Part shown: positions 42,395 to 51,489 of the stretch, one piece after another
Layout of the letters: the number at the start of each line of letters is the position of its first letter
Numbering within the stretch: position 1 is the stretch's first letter
Assembly (NCBI RefSeq): GCF_009688965.1
Contig: NZ_AP021875.1
Coordinates: 2,480,001 to 2,544,000 of the forward strand
Direction of reading: 5' to 3'
DNA length: 64,000 nt
DNA from: Desulfosarcina widdelii
GTDB taxonomy: Bacteria; Desulfobacterota; Desulfobacteria; Desulfobacterales; Desulfosarcinaceae
Translations under genes and position numbers: made by a program
The notes under the pieces: model-generated
Told to the model about the DNA's origin: nothing
Database searches by the model: none
The model's input: the letters and a program-made list of their open reading frames with translations, nothing else

Positions 42395-42940
42395 TCAGGC
42401 TTCGCCGGACTTGAACAGGGCTTCGATCTCCTTGACGATGGCCTTTTCGCTTTTGTTTTTGGCCATGGCCAGTTCCTTGACGAGAAGATTCTGGGCGGTA
42501 TCGTAAAGCTTACGTTCGCCAAAGGACAGGTCTTTGGTGTGCTTAAGCAGGGAAAGATCCCGGAACACCTCGGCGACCTCGAACAGGGAACCGGTTTTGA
42601 TCTTCTCCATGTACTCGCGATATCGCCGGTTCCAGGTCTGGTTGTCCATGGGTTGTTCATGCCGGGATTGCATTACCTCGAAAATCTTGGGGATGTCCTT
42701 TTTGCGGATGACATCCCGCAACCCCACCGATTCCACATTCCAGGTAGGGATCATGATCACCATGGCATTTTCGATGATCTTCATGATGTAGAAATCATGC
42801 TCTTCGCCGTTGACGACTTTCGTTTCGATGGCTTCGATGCGTCCGACTCCGTGGGCCGGGTAGACGGCAAGATCCCCAACCTTGAACTGTTTTTGGGATG
42901 AGGCGCCTTTCGCGCTTTCGTTAGCCGATTTATCTGCCAT
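42395..42940 (-). CDS. carD: CarD/CdnL family transcription factor
   Basis: 181 residues. After a Lys/Ser-rich tail, the CarD_N RNA-polymerase-interacting domain is seen (FKVGDLAVYPAHGVGRIEAIE), then the helical DNA-binding C-terminal domain (about 90-180, NRRYREYMEKIKTGSLFEVAEVFRDL). CarD proteins bind the beta subunit and stabilise open promoter complexes, particularly at rRNA promoters. In many Desulfobacterota it belongs to the prs-rplY-pth gene cluster; here hppA separates it from pth. Confidence 0.93.
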   Translation of the reverse strand: MADKSANESAKGASSQKQFKVGDLAVYPAHGVGRIEAIETKVVNGEEHDFYIMKIIENAMVIMIPTWNVESVGLRDVIRKKDIPKIFEVMQSRHEQPMDNQTWNRRYREYMEKIKTGSLFEVAEVFRDLSLLKHTKDLSFGERKLYDTAQNLLVKELAMAKNKSEKAIVKEIEALFKSGEA

Positions 42941-43123
42941 GTGGGTACCAGTGATCAGGGGTTAAGGCCACCTTCGGGCTTTGCTTTTCCATATGGAAAA
43001 AAGTGATGCAGGCATCGAAATGAATCGTCTGTTCCAGGGGATGCATCTCCGGTGCCTGCCGGATGAAACCCATAATAACCATATGGAATAGTGAAATATA
43101 CCATTGCAACCATTAATAATCAA

Positions 43124-43159
43124 TAAAAAAAGGATTGGCGCCGGCTGGCGCCAATCCTT
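43124..43159 (-). terminator. Terminator of hppA
   Basis: AAGGATTGGCGCC (43130-43142) pairs perfectly with GGCGCCAATCCTT (43147-43159) through a four-base loop. On the minus strand the stem is followed by TTTTTTT at 43124-43130, giving a strong rho-independent terminator 41 bp after the pyrophosphatase stop codon. carD transcription thus likely needs its own promoter in the remaining interval 42941-43123. Confidence 0.9.
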
Positions 43160-43199
43160 AATGTCGAACATATAATGCGGATCAAGCCCGCGGTTGTGA

Positions 43200-45209
43200 C
43201 TACATCAGGAAGGGTACCATCAGCAGGGCCACAACGTTGAGGATCTTGATCATCGGGTTAACGGCCGGGCCGGCGGTATCTTTGTAGGGGTCGCCTACGG
43301 TGTCGCCGGTAACGGCGGCCTTATGGGCATCGGAGCCCTTGCCGCCCAGATGGCCGTCTTCGATGTATTTCTTGGCATTGTCCCAGGCGGCGCCACCAGT
43401 GGTCATGGACAGGGCCACGAACACGCCGGTAACGATGGAACCGATCAACAGACCGCCCAGGGCGATTTTGCCCAAAAGAAAGCCCACCAGCAACGGAGCG
43501 ACCACAGGCAGCAGCGCGGGAACCAGCATCTCTTTGAGGGCGAACTTGGTGACGATGTCCACGCATGCACCGTAATCCGGTTTGGCGGTACCTTCCATGA
43601 TTCCTGGAATTTCGCGGAACTGACGACGAACTTCCTCAACCACGGCGCCACCGGCATTACCGACGGCCTTCATGGCGATGGAAGCGAACAGGTAAGGCAG
43701 CAGACCACCGATGAACAGGCCGATGATGACGTTCACGTCGGACAGATCGAACTTGATCGCCTTCTCGGCACCATGCATCTGAAACTCGATCACGTAGGCA
43801 GCGAACAGAACTAGGGCGGCCAGACCGGCGGAACCGATGGCGTAACCCTTGGTAACGGCCTTGGTGGTGTTGCCAACCGCATCCAGAGGATCGGTTACGG
43901 CACGCACGCTCTCGTCCATCTCGGCCATTTCGGCGATACCACCGGCATTGTCGGTGATGGGGCCGTAAGCATCAATGGCGATGACCATACCGGTCATGGA
44001 AAGCATGGACATGGCGGCCATGGCGATGCCGTACAGGCCGGCAAAGTTGTAGGCCAGCAGGATCGAAAGGCAGATGGCCAGTACCGGTGCGGCAGTCGCC
44101 TGCATGGAGACGGCCAGACCGGCGATGATGTTGGTGCCGTGACCAGTGGTGGAGGCGTCGGCGATGCTCTTCACCGGGCTGTAGATACCGGTGTAGAACT
44201 CGGTAATGATCACGATGACAACGGTCAACACCAGGCCGATCAATGTGCAGTAGTAAATGTTAATGGCAGAGATCGTACCCAATTCGCCCATGAACTTGGC
44301 ACAGGCATAGTAGAAGGCGATGGCCGCCAGAATGGCGGAGCCGAACATGCCTTTGTACAGGGCACCCATGATGTAACCGCCGGAGCCCAGACGGACGAAG
44401 AAAACGGCGATCATGGAGGCGATGATGGAGATGGCGCCCAGGATCAACGGGAACTCGGTGGCCATGGGAATTTTGGGGAACAGCAGGTGGCCGATCAACA
44501 TGGCGGCCACGGCGGTGACGGCATAGGTCTCGAACAGGTCGGCAGCCATGCCGGCACAGTCACCCACGTTGTCGCCCACATTGTCGGCGATGGTGGCCGG
44601 GTTGCGGGGATCGTCCTCGGGGATGCCCGCTTCGACCTTACCCACCAGGTCGGCGCCAACGTCAGCACCCTTGGTGAAGATACCGCCGCCCAGACGGGCG
44701 AAGATGGAGATCAGGCTGCCGCCGAAACCGAGGGCGACCAGGGCGATGACGTCATGGGTCGCGGTATAGTAACCGGCCACGGAGGTCAGGGCCAGACCGG
44801 CAACGATCATACCGGTCACGGAGCCGCCTTTGAAAGCCATGGCCAGACCGGCGGACATGCCTTTTTTGGCCGCTTCGGCCGTACGCACGTTGGCCAGTAC
44901 GGAAACGCGCATGCCGATGTAGCCGGCCATAAAGGAAGCCACGGCACCGATCAGGAATCCAATGGCGGTCTTGGCGCCCATGGTGAACATAATAACGGCA
45001 AAAATAATGATACCGGCAATACCCATGCTCTTGAGCTGACGGTTCAGGTAAGCGATGGCGCCTTCCTGGATGGCGCCGGCGATGGCCTGCATTTTTTCGT
45101 CACCGGCGGGAGCGCCTTTGACGATTCCCGCGAGGATGATAGAAAAGAGTACTCCAGCAACACCGACCAACGTACACACGAGCGGTATGTTGTTCATTAC
45201 AACTTCCAT
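43200..45209 (-). CDS. hppA: Membrane-bound proton-translocating pyrophosphatase (K+-independent type)
   Basis: 669 residues with about 16 TM helices. Pyrophosphate-binding [21 protein letters not shown] and the [12 protein letters not shown] motif are complete. The segment [18 protein letters not shown] carries Lys and Thr at positions that are Ala and Gly/Ala in K+-dependent enzymes, so it is K+-independent and predicted H+-pumping. It would recover energy from PPi released by sulfate activation (ATP sulfurylase). The ATG at 45209 has GGAGG five bases before it; the frame extends to 45221. It is 30 bp after pth and ends at a strong terminator. Confidence 0.95.
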   Translation of the reverse strand: MEVVMNNIPLVCTLVGVAGVLFSIILAGIVKGAPAGDEKMQAIAGAIQEGAIAYLNRQLKSMGIAGIIIFAVIMFTMGAKTAIGFLIGAVASFMAGYIGMRVSVLANVRTAEAAKKGMSAGLAMAFKGGSVTGMIVAGLALTSVAGYYTATHDVIALVALGFGGSLISIFARLGGGIFTKGADVGADLVGKVEAGIPEDDPRNPATIADNVGDNVGDCAGMAADLFETYAVTAVAAMLIGHLLFPKIPMATEFPLILGAISIIASMIAVFFVRLGSGGYIMGALYKGMFGSAILAAIAFYYACAKFMGELGTISAINIYYCTLIGLVLTVVIVIITEFYTGIYSPVKSIADASTTGHGTNIIAGLAVSMQATAAPVLAICLSILLAYNFAGLYGIAMAAMSMLSMTGMVIAIDAYGPITDNAGGIAEMAEMDESVRAVTDPLDAVGNTTKAVTKGYAIGSAGLAALVLFAAYVIEFQMHGAEKAIKFDLSDVNVIIGLFIGGLLPYLFASIAMKAVGNAGGAVVEEVRRQFREIPGIMEGTAKPDYGACVDIVTKFALKEMLVPALLPVVAPLLVGFLLGKIALGGLLIGSIVTGVFVALSMTTGGAAWDNAKKYIEDGHLGGKGSDAHKAAVTGDTVGDPYKDTAGPAVNPMIKILNVVALLMVPFLM

Positions 45210-45239
45210 TCTTTCCTCCATTCAGTCGTTAGCGTGAAA

Positions 45240-45821
45240 TCAAGGTTTTTTATTAAACCGATTCATGGCTTCCCTTGCGCCTTCGCAAAGGATCGTTTCG
45301 ACGGCCGCGATGGCCCGTGACAGAAATTCGTTCAAAGCAAGGCGCTGATTCGCATCGAAATTGCCGAGAACGTATTCCACCACCCCAATATCGGCTTCGG
45401 GCCGTCCGACACCCATTCGCACCCTTACGAATTGGTCGGTCCCCAGGGCATCGATCAGGGACCGCAATCCATTGTGTCCTCCATCCCCCCCTTTCTCTTT
45501 GATTTTCAATCTTTCATAAGCAAGGTCAATGTCATCATGGATGACGACCATATCCTCGCATGGAATCCCTTGCGCTTGCAGGACATCGCGTACCGGGCCG
45601 CCGGAGCGGTTCATATAGGCCAGGGGCTTGGCCGCCAGCACGGGAATACCGGCGATATTTCCTTCGGCGATTTCCGCCTGGATCGGGCTTTTTACGGAGA
45701 CCAACCGGTGTTTTTGCACCACTCGGTCAACCAGCTGAAACCCGATGTTATGGCGGGTCAGGGTGTACGTCGGGCCAGGATTGCCGAGCCCGACGATGAG
45801 CATCGTTCTGCCGTGTGTCAT
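45240..45821 (-). CDS. pth: Peptidyl-tRNA hydrolase
   Basis: 193 residues. LIVGLGNPGPTYTLTRHNIGFQLVD near the N-terminus includes the catalytic His, and later KPLAYMNRSGGPV and VIHDDIDLAYERLKIKEKGGDGGHNGL are family signatures. It releases peptides from stalled tRNAs. Two start codons are possible: 45821 or 45803, the latter matching the N-terminus of most homologues. It follows rplY by 51 bp, the classic gene order. Confidence 0.95.
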   Translation of the reverse strand: MTHGRTMLIVGLGNPGPTYTLTRHNIGFQLVDRVVQKHRLVSVKSPIQAEIAEGNIAGIPVLAAKPLAYMNRSGGPVRDVLQAQGIPCEDMVVIHDDIDLAYERLKIKEKGGDGGHNGLRSLIDALGTDQFVRVRMGVGRPEADIGVVEYVLGNFDANQRLALNEFLSRAIAAVETILCEGAREAMNRFNKKP

Positions 45822-45872
45822 TACATCGCCGGCAGCCAGCGCCCTTCGGTGATCGGCTGCCGGTTCATCCGG

Positions 45873-46526
45873 CTATTCGGCTGCAGGTTCTTCGCCGGCT
45901 TCGGCGGCTTCTTCACCCTCTTCAGCCATCTCTTCCTCTTCTTCGCCTTCCACTTCCTCTTCTTCAGCCTTGGGACTGAGAATGGTCAAAATGGTAAAGT
46001 TGACCTCCGCCGACACCTCGACATCCCCTTCCAGTTGGACGTCTTCCACGTGAAGGGAATCTCCGATGTCCAGGTCGGTGATATCGACGGCGATTGTTTC
46101 CGGAATCTGATCGGGCAGGCAGAAAACTTCCAGTTCGCGGCGGATGATCTGCAGCATGCCGCCCATCTCCACGCCGACGCACTTCCCAGTCGTTACCACG
46201 GGAACCATGACCTTGATTTTCTGATCCATGGACACCCGGTAAAGATCCAGATGCAGCAAGTTGTGTGAAACGGGATGCTTTTGAATCTCTTTCACCATGA
46301 CGTTGGTGGTGTCGTCGACACCATCGATATCGAGTTTCAGCAGTTTCTGGGCCACGGCCCCGCTCTTGAAAATGGGTTCCAGGTCCAACTTGTCGATGGT
46401 CAGTTTGACCGGTTCGGTATTGGGGCCATACAAAATAGCGGGGACCTTTCCCTCCCGCCGCAGGGCCCGCGAAGGTCCGTTACCCACGGTCTCCCGCAGG
46501 GTTGCTCTCAGGTTCATTATTTCCAA
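45873..46526 (-). CDS. rplY: 50S ribosomal protein L25 (CTC-type, long form)
   Basis: 217 residues: an L25 domain (about 1-95) that binds 5S rRNA, the TL5 C-terminal domain (about 100-185), and an acidic, Glu-rich tail of about 30 residues. The TTG at 46526 is used because the GGAGGAA motif lies about eight bases before it; the ATG at 46517 is farther from the ribosome binding site but is possible. It lies between prs and pth as in most bacteria with CTC-type L25. Confidence 0.95.
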   Translation of the reverse strand: MEIMNLRATLRETVGNGPSRALRREGKVPAILYGPNTEPVKLTIDKLDLEPIFKSGAVAQKLLKLDIDGVDDTTNVMVKEIQKHPVSHNLLHLDLYRVSMDQKIKVMVPVVTTGKCVGVEMGGMLQIIRRELEVFCLPDQIPETIAVDITDLDIGDSLHVEDVQLEGDVEVSAEVNFTILTILSPKAEEEEVEGEEEEEMAEEGEEAAEAGEEPAAE

Positions 46527-46550
46527 CGATCTGTTCCTCCTTAAAGAATA

Positions 46551-47501
46551 TTACACGAACAGGGATGTCACCGAATCCCCGGTGTAACTTCGGATAATGG
46601 CCTCCCCTACCAGATTGGAGATGGAAAGCACTTTAATTTTATTGCAGGTCGCCGCCTTTTCGTTCAGCGGAATGGTGTCCGTACAAACAATGCTGGTAAT
46701 CGGCGAAGCGTTGATACGGTCCACCGCCGGTCCGGAAAGCACCGGGTGGGCGCAGCAGGCATGAACCTCTCTGGCACCACGTTCAACGATGGCATTGACT
46801 GCTTCGGTAAGGGTACCGGCCGTATCGATCATATCGTCCTGGATGATGACGATCTTGTCTTTCACGTCGCCAATCACCGCCATGGCCTGGGCCTTGTTGG
46901 GTGCCGAGCGCCGTTTGTCGACGATGGCCAGTCCGGCATTCAGCCGCTTGGCGAACGCCCGGGCACGCTCCACGCCTCCGGCATCCGGCGAAACGATGAC
47001 CAGGTCTTTATTGAAATTGGCCTTGATGTAGTCCAAAAGCACCGGGGCCGCATAGAGGTTGTCCACCGGAATATTGAAAAAACCCTGGATCTGACCAGCG
47101 TGCAGATCCATGGTAATCACCCGCGTCGCTCCGGCTGTCGTCAGCAGGTCGGCCACCAGTTTGGCGCTGATGGGCACCCGCGGGGCAACTTTTTTGTCCT
47201 GCCGGGCATAACCGTAATATGGAATGACAGCGGTGATCCGCCTGGCCGAGGCTCGTTTCAGCGCATCCACCATGAGAAGCAACTCGACCAGGTTATCGTT
47301 CACCGGGTCGCAGGTGGACTGAATGACGAACACATCCTTGGTCCGTACATTTTCATCGATTTCTATCTGGATCTCGCCGTCGCTGAACCGCTTCACCACG
47401 GCGCCGCAAAGGGACATATTCAGGTATTCGGCGATTTTTCTCGCCAGATCCGGATTCGAGTTACCTGCAAAAAGACAGAGGCTTCCGTTTTTTGGTGTCA
47501 C
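46551..47501 (-). CDS. prs: Ribose-phosphate pyrophosphokinase
   Basis: 316 residues, the normal length. It makes PRPP from ribose-5-phosphate and ATP. Conserved parts are [17 protein letters not shown] at the N-terminus, the ATP-binding [21 protein letters not shown], and the PRPP-binding [16 protein letters not shown], followed by [13 protein letters not shown]. It is encoded 30 bp downstream of the tRNA-Gln gene and 24 bp before rplY. Confidence 0.96.
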   Translation of the reverse strand: MTPKNGSLCLFAGNSNPDLARKIAEYLNMSLCGAVVKRFSDGEIQIEIDENVRTKDVFVIQSTCDPVNDNLVELLLMVDALKRASARRITAVIPYYGYARQDKKVAPRVPISAKLVADLLTTAGATRVITMDLHAGQIQGFFNIPVDNLYAAPVLLDYIKANFNKDLVIVSPDAGGVERARAFAKRLNAGLAIVDKRRSAPNKAQAMAVIGDVKDKIVIIQDDMIDTAGTLTEAVNAIVERGAREVHACCAHPVLSGPAVDRINASPITSIVCTDTIPLNEKAATCNKIKVLSISNLVGEAIIRSYTGDSVTSLFV

Positions 47502-47531
47502 TTTCTGAACGCTACTCCTGTTTCTTTGGGT

Positions 47532-47606
47532 TGGCTGGGGCGGGAGGATTCGAACCTCCGAATGCAGGAACCAAAATCCTGTGTCTTACCACTTGACGAC
47601 GCCCCA
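47532..47606 (-). tRNA. tRNA-Gln (anticodon UUG)
   Basis: On the minus strand the 75-nt cloverleaf begins TGGGGCG and ends CGCCCCA-G-CCA, with encoded CCA. The anticodon arm is CAGGA-TTTTGGT-TCCTG with anticodon TTG at its centre, and the T arm contains GGTTCGAATCC. The arrangement ispE-tRNA-Gln-prs is common in Desulfobacterota. Confidence 0.96.
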
Positions 47607-47636
47607 GCAGGTTACGCCGGCCGCCTCACTTCTTGC

Positions 47637-48512
47637 TCAGGCAATAACCGGCCGGTGGATCAAAAGATCCGCGACATAAAGCGTCCAGTTTTGACTCCGC
47701 TGATTGTCACACAAGGCTGAATACGCTGATTTGGCTCGTCCGGGCGTCTCAAAAAGTCCGAACACGGTCGAGCCACTGCCGGACATCATGGCCCCGGCCG
47801 CTCCATGTGCCAGCAGCAAACGCTTTATCTCTTCAATGACCGGAAACGCCTTGGCGGTCACGGGTTCCAAATCGTTGACCAGATGTTCAGCGACGTTGAA
47901 AAACCGGCCTTTAAAGTGAAATTTTCTAAGTTTTTTTTCGTCTTTTGTCAATCTTAAATTCAGATTTTTATAGACCCAGGCAGTGGATACGGCCACGTTG
48001 GGATAGACCAGCAGGGCCGTCCAGGAAGTCAGATGGGAAAAGGGCTCGAGCCGGTCGCCGATACCGGTTGCCAACGCCGCACCCCCCTGGATGAAAAAGG
48101 GAACGTCGGCGCCGAGGCGCCCGGCCAGCTCCATGAGCGCCGCTGTGGAAAGAGGGTATCCCCGATGGCGGTTCAGGGCCGTCAGTACGGCGGCGGCATC
48201 GCTGCTGCCCCCCCCGAGTCCCGCACCCACGGGAATCTTTTTGTCGATCTGGATGGTCAAACCGGATACGGAGGGAAAGGATTCGTGAATTGCGGTTTCC
48301 ATAAACAGGCGGGCCGCTCGGTCCGCCAGGTTGGAGGCATCTTCGGGAACATCCGGGTGGCCACAGATGACATGGATGCCCTGTTTTGCAGGTGTCAGCG
48401 TCAGGTTGTCGTACAACGCCACGGGGCACATGAGGGAAACGAGTTCATGAAACCCGTCGGGGCGCCTGCCGGTGACGCGTAAAAAGAGGTTGATCTTCGC
48501 CGGCGCCTTCAC
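47637..48512 (-). CDS. ispE: 4-diphosphocytidyl-2-C-methyl-D-erythritol kinase
   Basis: 291 residues of the GHMP kinase family. The N-terminus APAKINLFLRVTGRRPDGFHEL, the ATP loop PVGAGLGGGSSDAAA and the C-terminal MMSGSGSTVFGLF are all typical. It phosphorylates CDP-methylerythritol in the non-mevalonate isoprenoid pathway. The gene lies 37 bp after the DUF1844 gene and just before tRNA-Gln. Confidence 0.95.
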   Translation of the reverse strand: MKAPAKINLFLRVTGRRPDGFHELVSLMCPVALYDNLTLTPAKQGIHVICGHPDVPEDASNLADRAARLFMETAIHESFPSVSGLTIQIDKKIPVGAGLGGGSSDAAAVLTALNRHRGYPLSTAALMELAGRLGADVPFFIQGGAALATGIGDRLEPFSHLTSWTALLVYPNVAVSTAWVYKNLNLRLTKDEKKLRKFHFKGRFFNVAEHLVNDLEPVTAKAFPVIEEIKRLLLAHGAAGAMMSGSGSTVFGLFETPGRAKSAYSALCDNQRSQNWTLYVADLLIHRPVIA

Positions 48513-48549
48513 GCAAAACGGTTTTGTGATCAGTGGCGGCTGCGTCGGG

Positions 48550-48852
48550 CTACCTCTTTGCCTTCACGTAATGGATGCGCAGGTCGTAGAGGATATTCTT
48601 GAGCATGGCCGCTTCGTCGGTGTCCAGATTCCCCCTGGTCTTCTCTTCCAGCATGGAAAGAATGTCAATGGTCTGTTTGGCCAGCGGCAGATTCTCGGAC
48701 TTCTCTCCGGTCATGGGATCTTCCATCATTCCCAGTTGAACCAGGGCCGACGAATTCAGCGAAAAAATGAAAGTAGCGAAATTGATCGCGGGCAACGGTG
48801 CCTGGGCGCCCGAACCTGCACTATCTGTTTTGGTCTGTTTTTCATCGGTCAT
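48550..48852 (-). CDS. DUF1844 protein
   Basis: 100 residues. After a charged N-terminal tail, INFATFIFSLNSSALVQLGM and the LPLAKQTIDILSMLEEKTRGNLD pattern match DUF1844, a small helical family frequent in Desulfobacterota, Acidobacteria and related phyla, with no assigned function. It lies between serA and ispE, 33 bp after serA. Confidence 0.9.
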   Translation of the reverse strand: MTDEKQTKTDSAGSGAQAPLPAINFATFIFSLNSSALVQLGMMEDPMTGEKSENLPLAKQTIDILSMLEEKTRGNLDTDEAAMLKNILYDLRIHYVKAKR

Positions 48853-48885
48853 GGCGAACTCCTTGGCCGGTTTTTTTCGAAGCGG

Positions 48886-50466
48886 TTAAAATTCTAATGG
48901 CGTAACGGTCTTAACCAGGGAAAGTTGGCGCATCTTTTCAACGACGTCCTCGGGAATCGGGGTGTCGGTCGTCAGAAAGACAATGTTGCGATCCCCCTCT
49001 TCCTCCTGCCCCACCTGCATTCTGCCGATGTTGATTTGATGCTGGCCCAACGTCGTGCCGATTTCACCGATGGAGCCGGGTTTGTCGATATTCTGGATCA
49101 GGGCCATGTGGCCTTCGGGGATCATTTCCAGACGAAATTTGTCGATCTTGACGATCCGCGGGTCTTTCTTGCCGAAAATCGTTCCCGAAACCACGCTCTC
49201 CATCTCGGTGCTGATCGCCCGGACGGTAATCTGGTTGACATAATAATCCGATTCGGCGCTGCTGGTCTCCGTCACCGTAATGCCCCTTTGCTGGGCCATG
49301 ACATGGGCATTGACGAAATTCACGTCGTCTTTGACCACGGGTGTCAGAATGCCTTTGAGAACCGCAGTGGACACGGGCGAAAGATCAATCCCCTTGAAAT
49401 CCCCGCAGAATTCGATGACCACCTCTTTGATGGGCCCCCGCACCAGTTGGGCCTGAAGACACCCCATGCGATCGGCCAGGGTCAGATAGGGGCCGATTTT
49501 TTCCAGCACTTCTCCAGTCACCGAAGGCATGTTGACCGCATTGACCACCGTTCCTTCGGTCAGGAAATCGATGATCTGACGGGCGACGGCTACGGCCACA
49601 TTGGTCTGGGCCTCCCGGGTGGAGGCACCCAGATGCGGCGTGCAGATGACCCGTTCGTGTTCGACAAGCGGGCTTTTGCCCGGCGGTTCGGTTTCGAAAA
49701 CGTCCAGGGCTGCACCGGCAACCCTGCCGGATTCGAGGGCCTCGTACAGGTCGCTTTCGTCTACGATTCCGCCCCGGGCGCAGTTGACGATCATCACGCC
49801 GGGCTTCATTTTCTCGAATGCCGCCTTGTTCAGCATTCCAATCGTATTTTTCAATTTGGGGACGTGCACGGTGATATAATCGGCGCGTTCGTACAGGCCG
49901 TCCAGATCGACGCTTTCGAAGCCCGCCTTCTGAATCTGCTCCGGGGTGACGAAAGGATCGTGGATAATGACGTTCATCCGCAATCCGCGGGCACGGTCAG
50001 CCACGATGGCGCCGATTTTCCCGAACCCGATGACGCCCAGCGTTTTGTTGAATATTTCACGGCCCTGCAGCTTTTTTTTCTCCCAGCGGCCCTGCCGCAG
50101 CGAGGCGGTTCCCGTGGGGATGTTGCGGGTCAAAGAGAGCATCATGGCAATGGCGTGTTCGGCAGTCGTGATCACGTTTCCCGTTGGCGTGTTCATGACC
50201 ACAATCCCGCGCTGGGTCGCCTCCGGGATATCCACATTGTCCAGTCCGATCCCTGCGCGTCCGACCACTTTGAGTTTCGATGCAGCCTGCAGAAGATCTT
50301 TGGTGACCTTGGTGGCACTGCGGATGACCAGGGCATCGTATGAGGCGATAATCTCCTTGAGGGCGTCCGGTTCCAGCCCCGTTTTCACATCCACATCGAT
50401 GCCTGCCGCTTCCTGAAACATGCGAATCCCGTCTTCACCCAGATTGTCGCTTACAAGAACCTTCAT
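48886..50466 (-). CDS. serA: D-3-phosphoglycerate dehydrogenase, ACT-domain type
   Basis: 526 residues, the size of the class with an ASB domain plus ACT domain. The NAD-binding GFGKIGAIVADRARGL, VNCARGGIVDESDL and HLGASTREAQTNVA motifs, with catalytic Arg, Glu and His, are intact. The C-terminal ACT domain (about 455-526) probably senses serine. The frame extends to 50625, but the ATG at 50466 (or 50469) follows AAGGAAG and gives the standard MKVLVSDN start. It performs the first step of serine biosynthesis. Confidence 0.95.
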   Translation of the reverse strand: MKVLVSDNLGEDGIRMFQEAAGIDVDVKTGLEPDALKEIIASYDALVIRSATKVTKDLLQAASKLKVVGRAGIGLDNVDIPEATQRGIVVMNTPTGNVITTAEHAIAMMLSLTRNIPTGTASLRQGRWEKKKLQGREIFNKTLGVIGFGKIGAIVADRARGLRMNVIIHDPFVTPEQIQKAGFESVDLDGLYERADYITVHVPKLKNTIGMLNKAAFEKMKPGVMIVNCARGGIVDESDLYEALESGRVAGAALDVFETEPPGKSPLVEHERVICTPHLGASTREAQTNVAVAVARQIIDFLTEGTVVNAVNMPSVTGEVLEKIGPYLTLADRMGCLQAQLVRGPIKEVVIEFCGDFKGIDLSPVSTAVLKGILTPVVKDDVNFVNAHVMAQQRGITVTETSSAESDYYVNQITVRAISTEMESVVSGTIFGKKDPRIVKIDKFRLEMIPEGHMALIQNIDKPGSIGEIGTTLGQHQINIGRMQVGQEEEGDRNIVFLTTDTPIPEDVVEKMRQLSLVKTVTPLEF

Positions 50467-50509
50467 CATGCACTTCCTTATTGTGACGATTGATAAATTC
50501 CGCTTATCG

Positions 50510-50537
50510 TTGACAAGGCCCAAAGCTGCCGTACTAT
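50510..50537 (+). promoter_or_regulatory. Promoter-like sequence reading away from serA
   Basis: TTGACA (50510-50515) and TACTAT (50532-50537), 16 bp apart, form a good sigma-70 match on the plus strand. No plus-strand gene starts within 900 bp; a transcript from it would be antisense to the hypothetical gene 50697-51086. It may be a chance match. Confidence 0.25.
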
Positions 50538-50696
50538 TGGCATCCGCTGATGCCGTCGATAAAAAATCAACGCGTTTGGTGGTAATTACCCACAGGGATG
50601 GCCGGCAAAAAAGGCCAAAAGACATATGGCTTTTGGATAGGAGCGCATTTTAGTGAAAACCGAAGGAACATTCAACCCATATTTCAAAGCCCGATT

Positions 50697-51086
50697 TCAG
50701 AACCAGGGGGCCACGGCAGCCCGCTCGTTCTCCAATATGGGCCGCCAGGTAACGCTGTAGTGCATTTCCGTCTCATGGTATCTGGGGGTGAAAACCGCCA
50801 CGTAAAACGATCCCGGTAGATCGGGGAAGGTTTCGACCCACAAAAGGTCCTCCACCTTCAGGTCGAAATCCGTACATACGCGTTTTCCCAGGCTTTCCGC
50901 ACAGCTGGTTTTAAAAATTCCCCCCTCTTTGCGCAAGGCCAGCACAGCATGGGGTCGAATGTGAGGATGCGAAGGATCGGCCGATGACAGGTCGATAATT
51001 TTCACCCTCCAGGCACATCCATGGGTCGACGTCGCACCGGGATCCTCTTTGCGCTCCAGCATGTACGTTCCGTCGAAAACAATCAT
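50697..51086 (-). CDS. Hypothetical protein
   Basis: 129 residues, not recognised. It begins MIVFDGTYMLERKEDPGA and looks like a single soluble alpha/beta domain with many conserved-looking aromatic and charged residues (WRVKIIDLS, LLWVETFPDLPGSFYVAVFTPR). Codon use resembles the neighbours. There is only a weak ribosome binding site (GAGA). It stands alone between serA and the acyl-CoA synthetase and is separated from both by over 200 bp. Confidence 0.55.
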   Translation of the reverse strand: MIVFDGTYMLERKEDPGATSTHGCAWRVKIIDLSSADPSHPHIRPHAVLALRKEGGIFKTSCAESLGKRVCTDFDLKVEDLLWVETFPDLPGSFYVAVFTPRYHETEMHYSVTWRPILENERAAVAPWF

Positions 51087-51210
51087 GGGGGTCTCTTTTC
51101 GTTACTGGCACGACCGATAGAGAAATGATCCCGTGCTCCGTTTGTACAATCGCCGTCCCGCTGGGATCATCTGCATCATAATGCCTGCTACCGGCGTTGA
51201 CAAGACAATT

Positions 51211-51360
51211 GACGACTTCGTGAAAAGGCCTATATCTGCGGTAAGCGTATCCATAGTCAGTACGGAGTACCTTTATGTACGCCTTCTTCCTCGGGACTCG
51301 CAATCCTTCTTGTCCCGTCTGGTGTTTAGCGGGGGGTCTCGGTCTTTTCACGAAGTCGTC
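51211..51360. mobile_element. MITE-like element with perfect 17-bp terminal inverted repeats
   Basis: GACGACTTCGTGAAAAG (51211-51227) is perfectly complementary to CTTTTCACGAAGTCGTC (51344-51360). The end sequence is related to the ends of the elements at 6699-6851 and 13517-13651, but the 116-bp interior is unrelated to theirs. No target duplication of useful length is visible. The remainder of the 51087-51489 interval contains nothing identifiable apart from the region before the synthetase start. Confidence 0.65.
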
Positions 51361-51489
51361 TGAAAAGCGATCTTCCACAAGGCTGTCGCAAATGATCGCA
51401 GGCCGTCTTGACCGCCAGCCGTCATTTTGTTATTGCCCCCTCTTTGATAAAGAAACAACCCACAGCTTGAGAAAATAAGGGAGCCCATC

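Noticed and set aside
44139..45320. 393-codon plus-strand frame opposite hppA
   Set aside because: Low-complexity Gly/His/Asp/Gln-rich translation, complementary to TM helices of the pyrophosphatase.
48925..50343. 472-codon plus-strand frame opposite serA
   Set aside because: Antisense shadow; serA has intact active-site motifs and the standard length.
50911..51378. 155-codon minus-strand frame overlapping the hypothetical gene and the 51.2-kb element
   Set aside because: It reads through the inverted repeat element and overlaps the better supported 129-codon frame out of phase.
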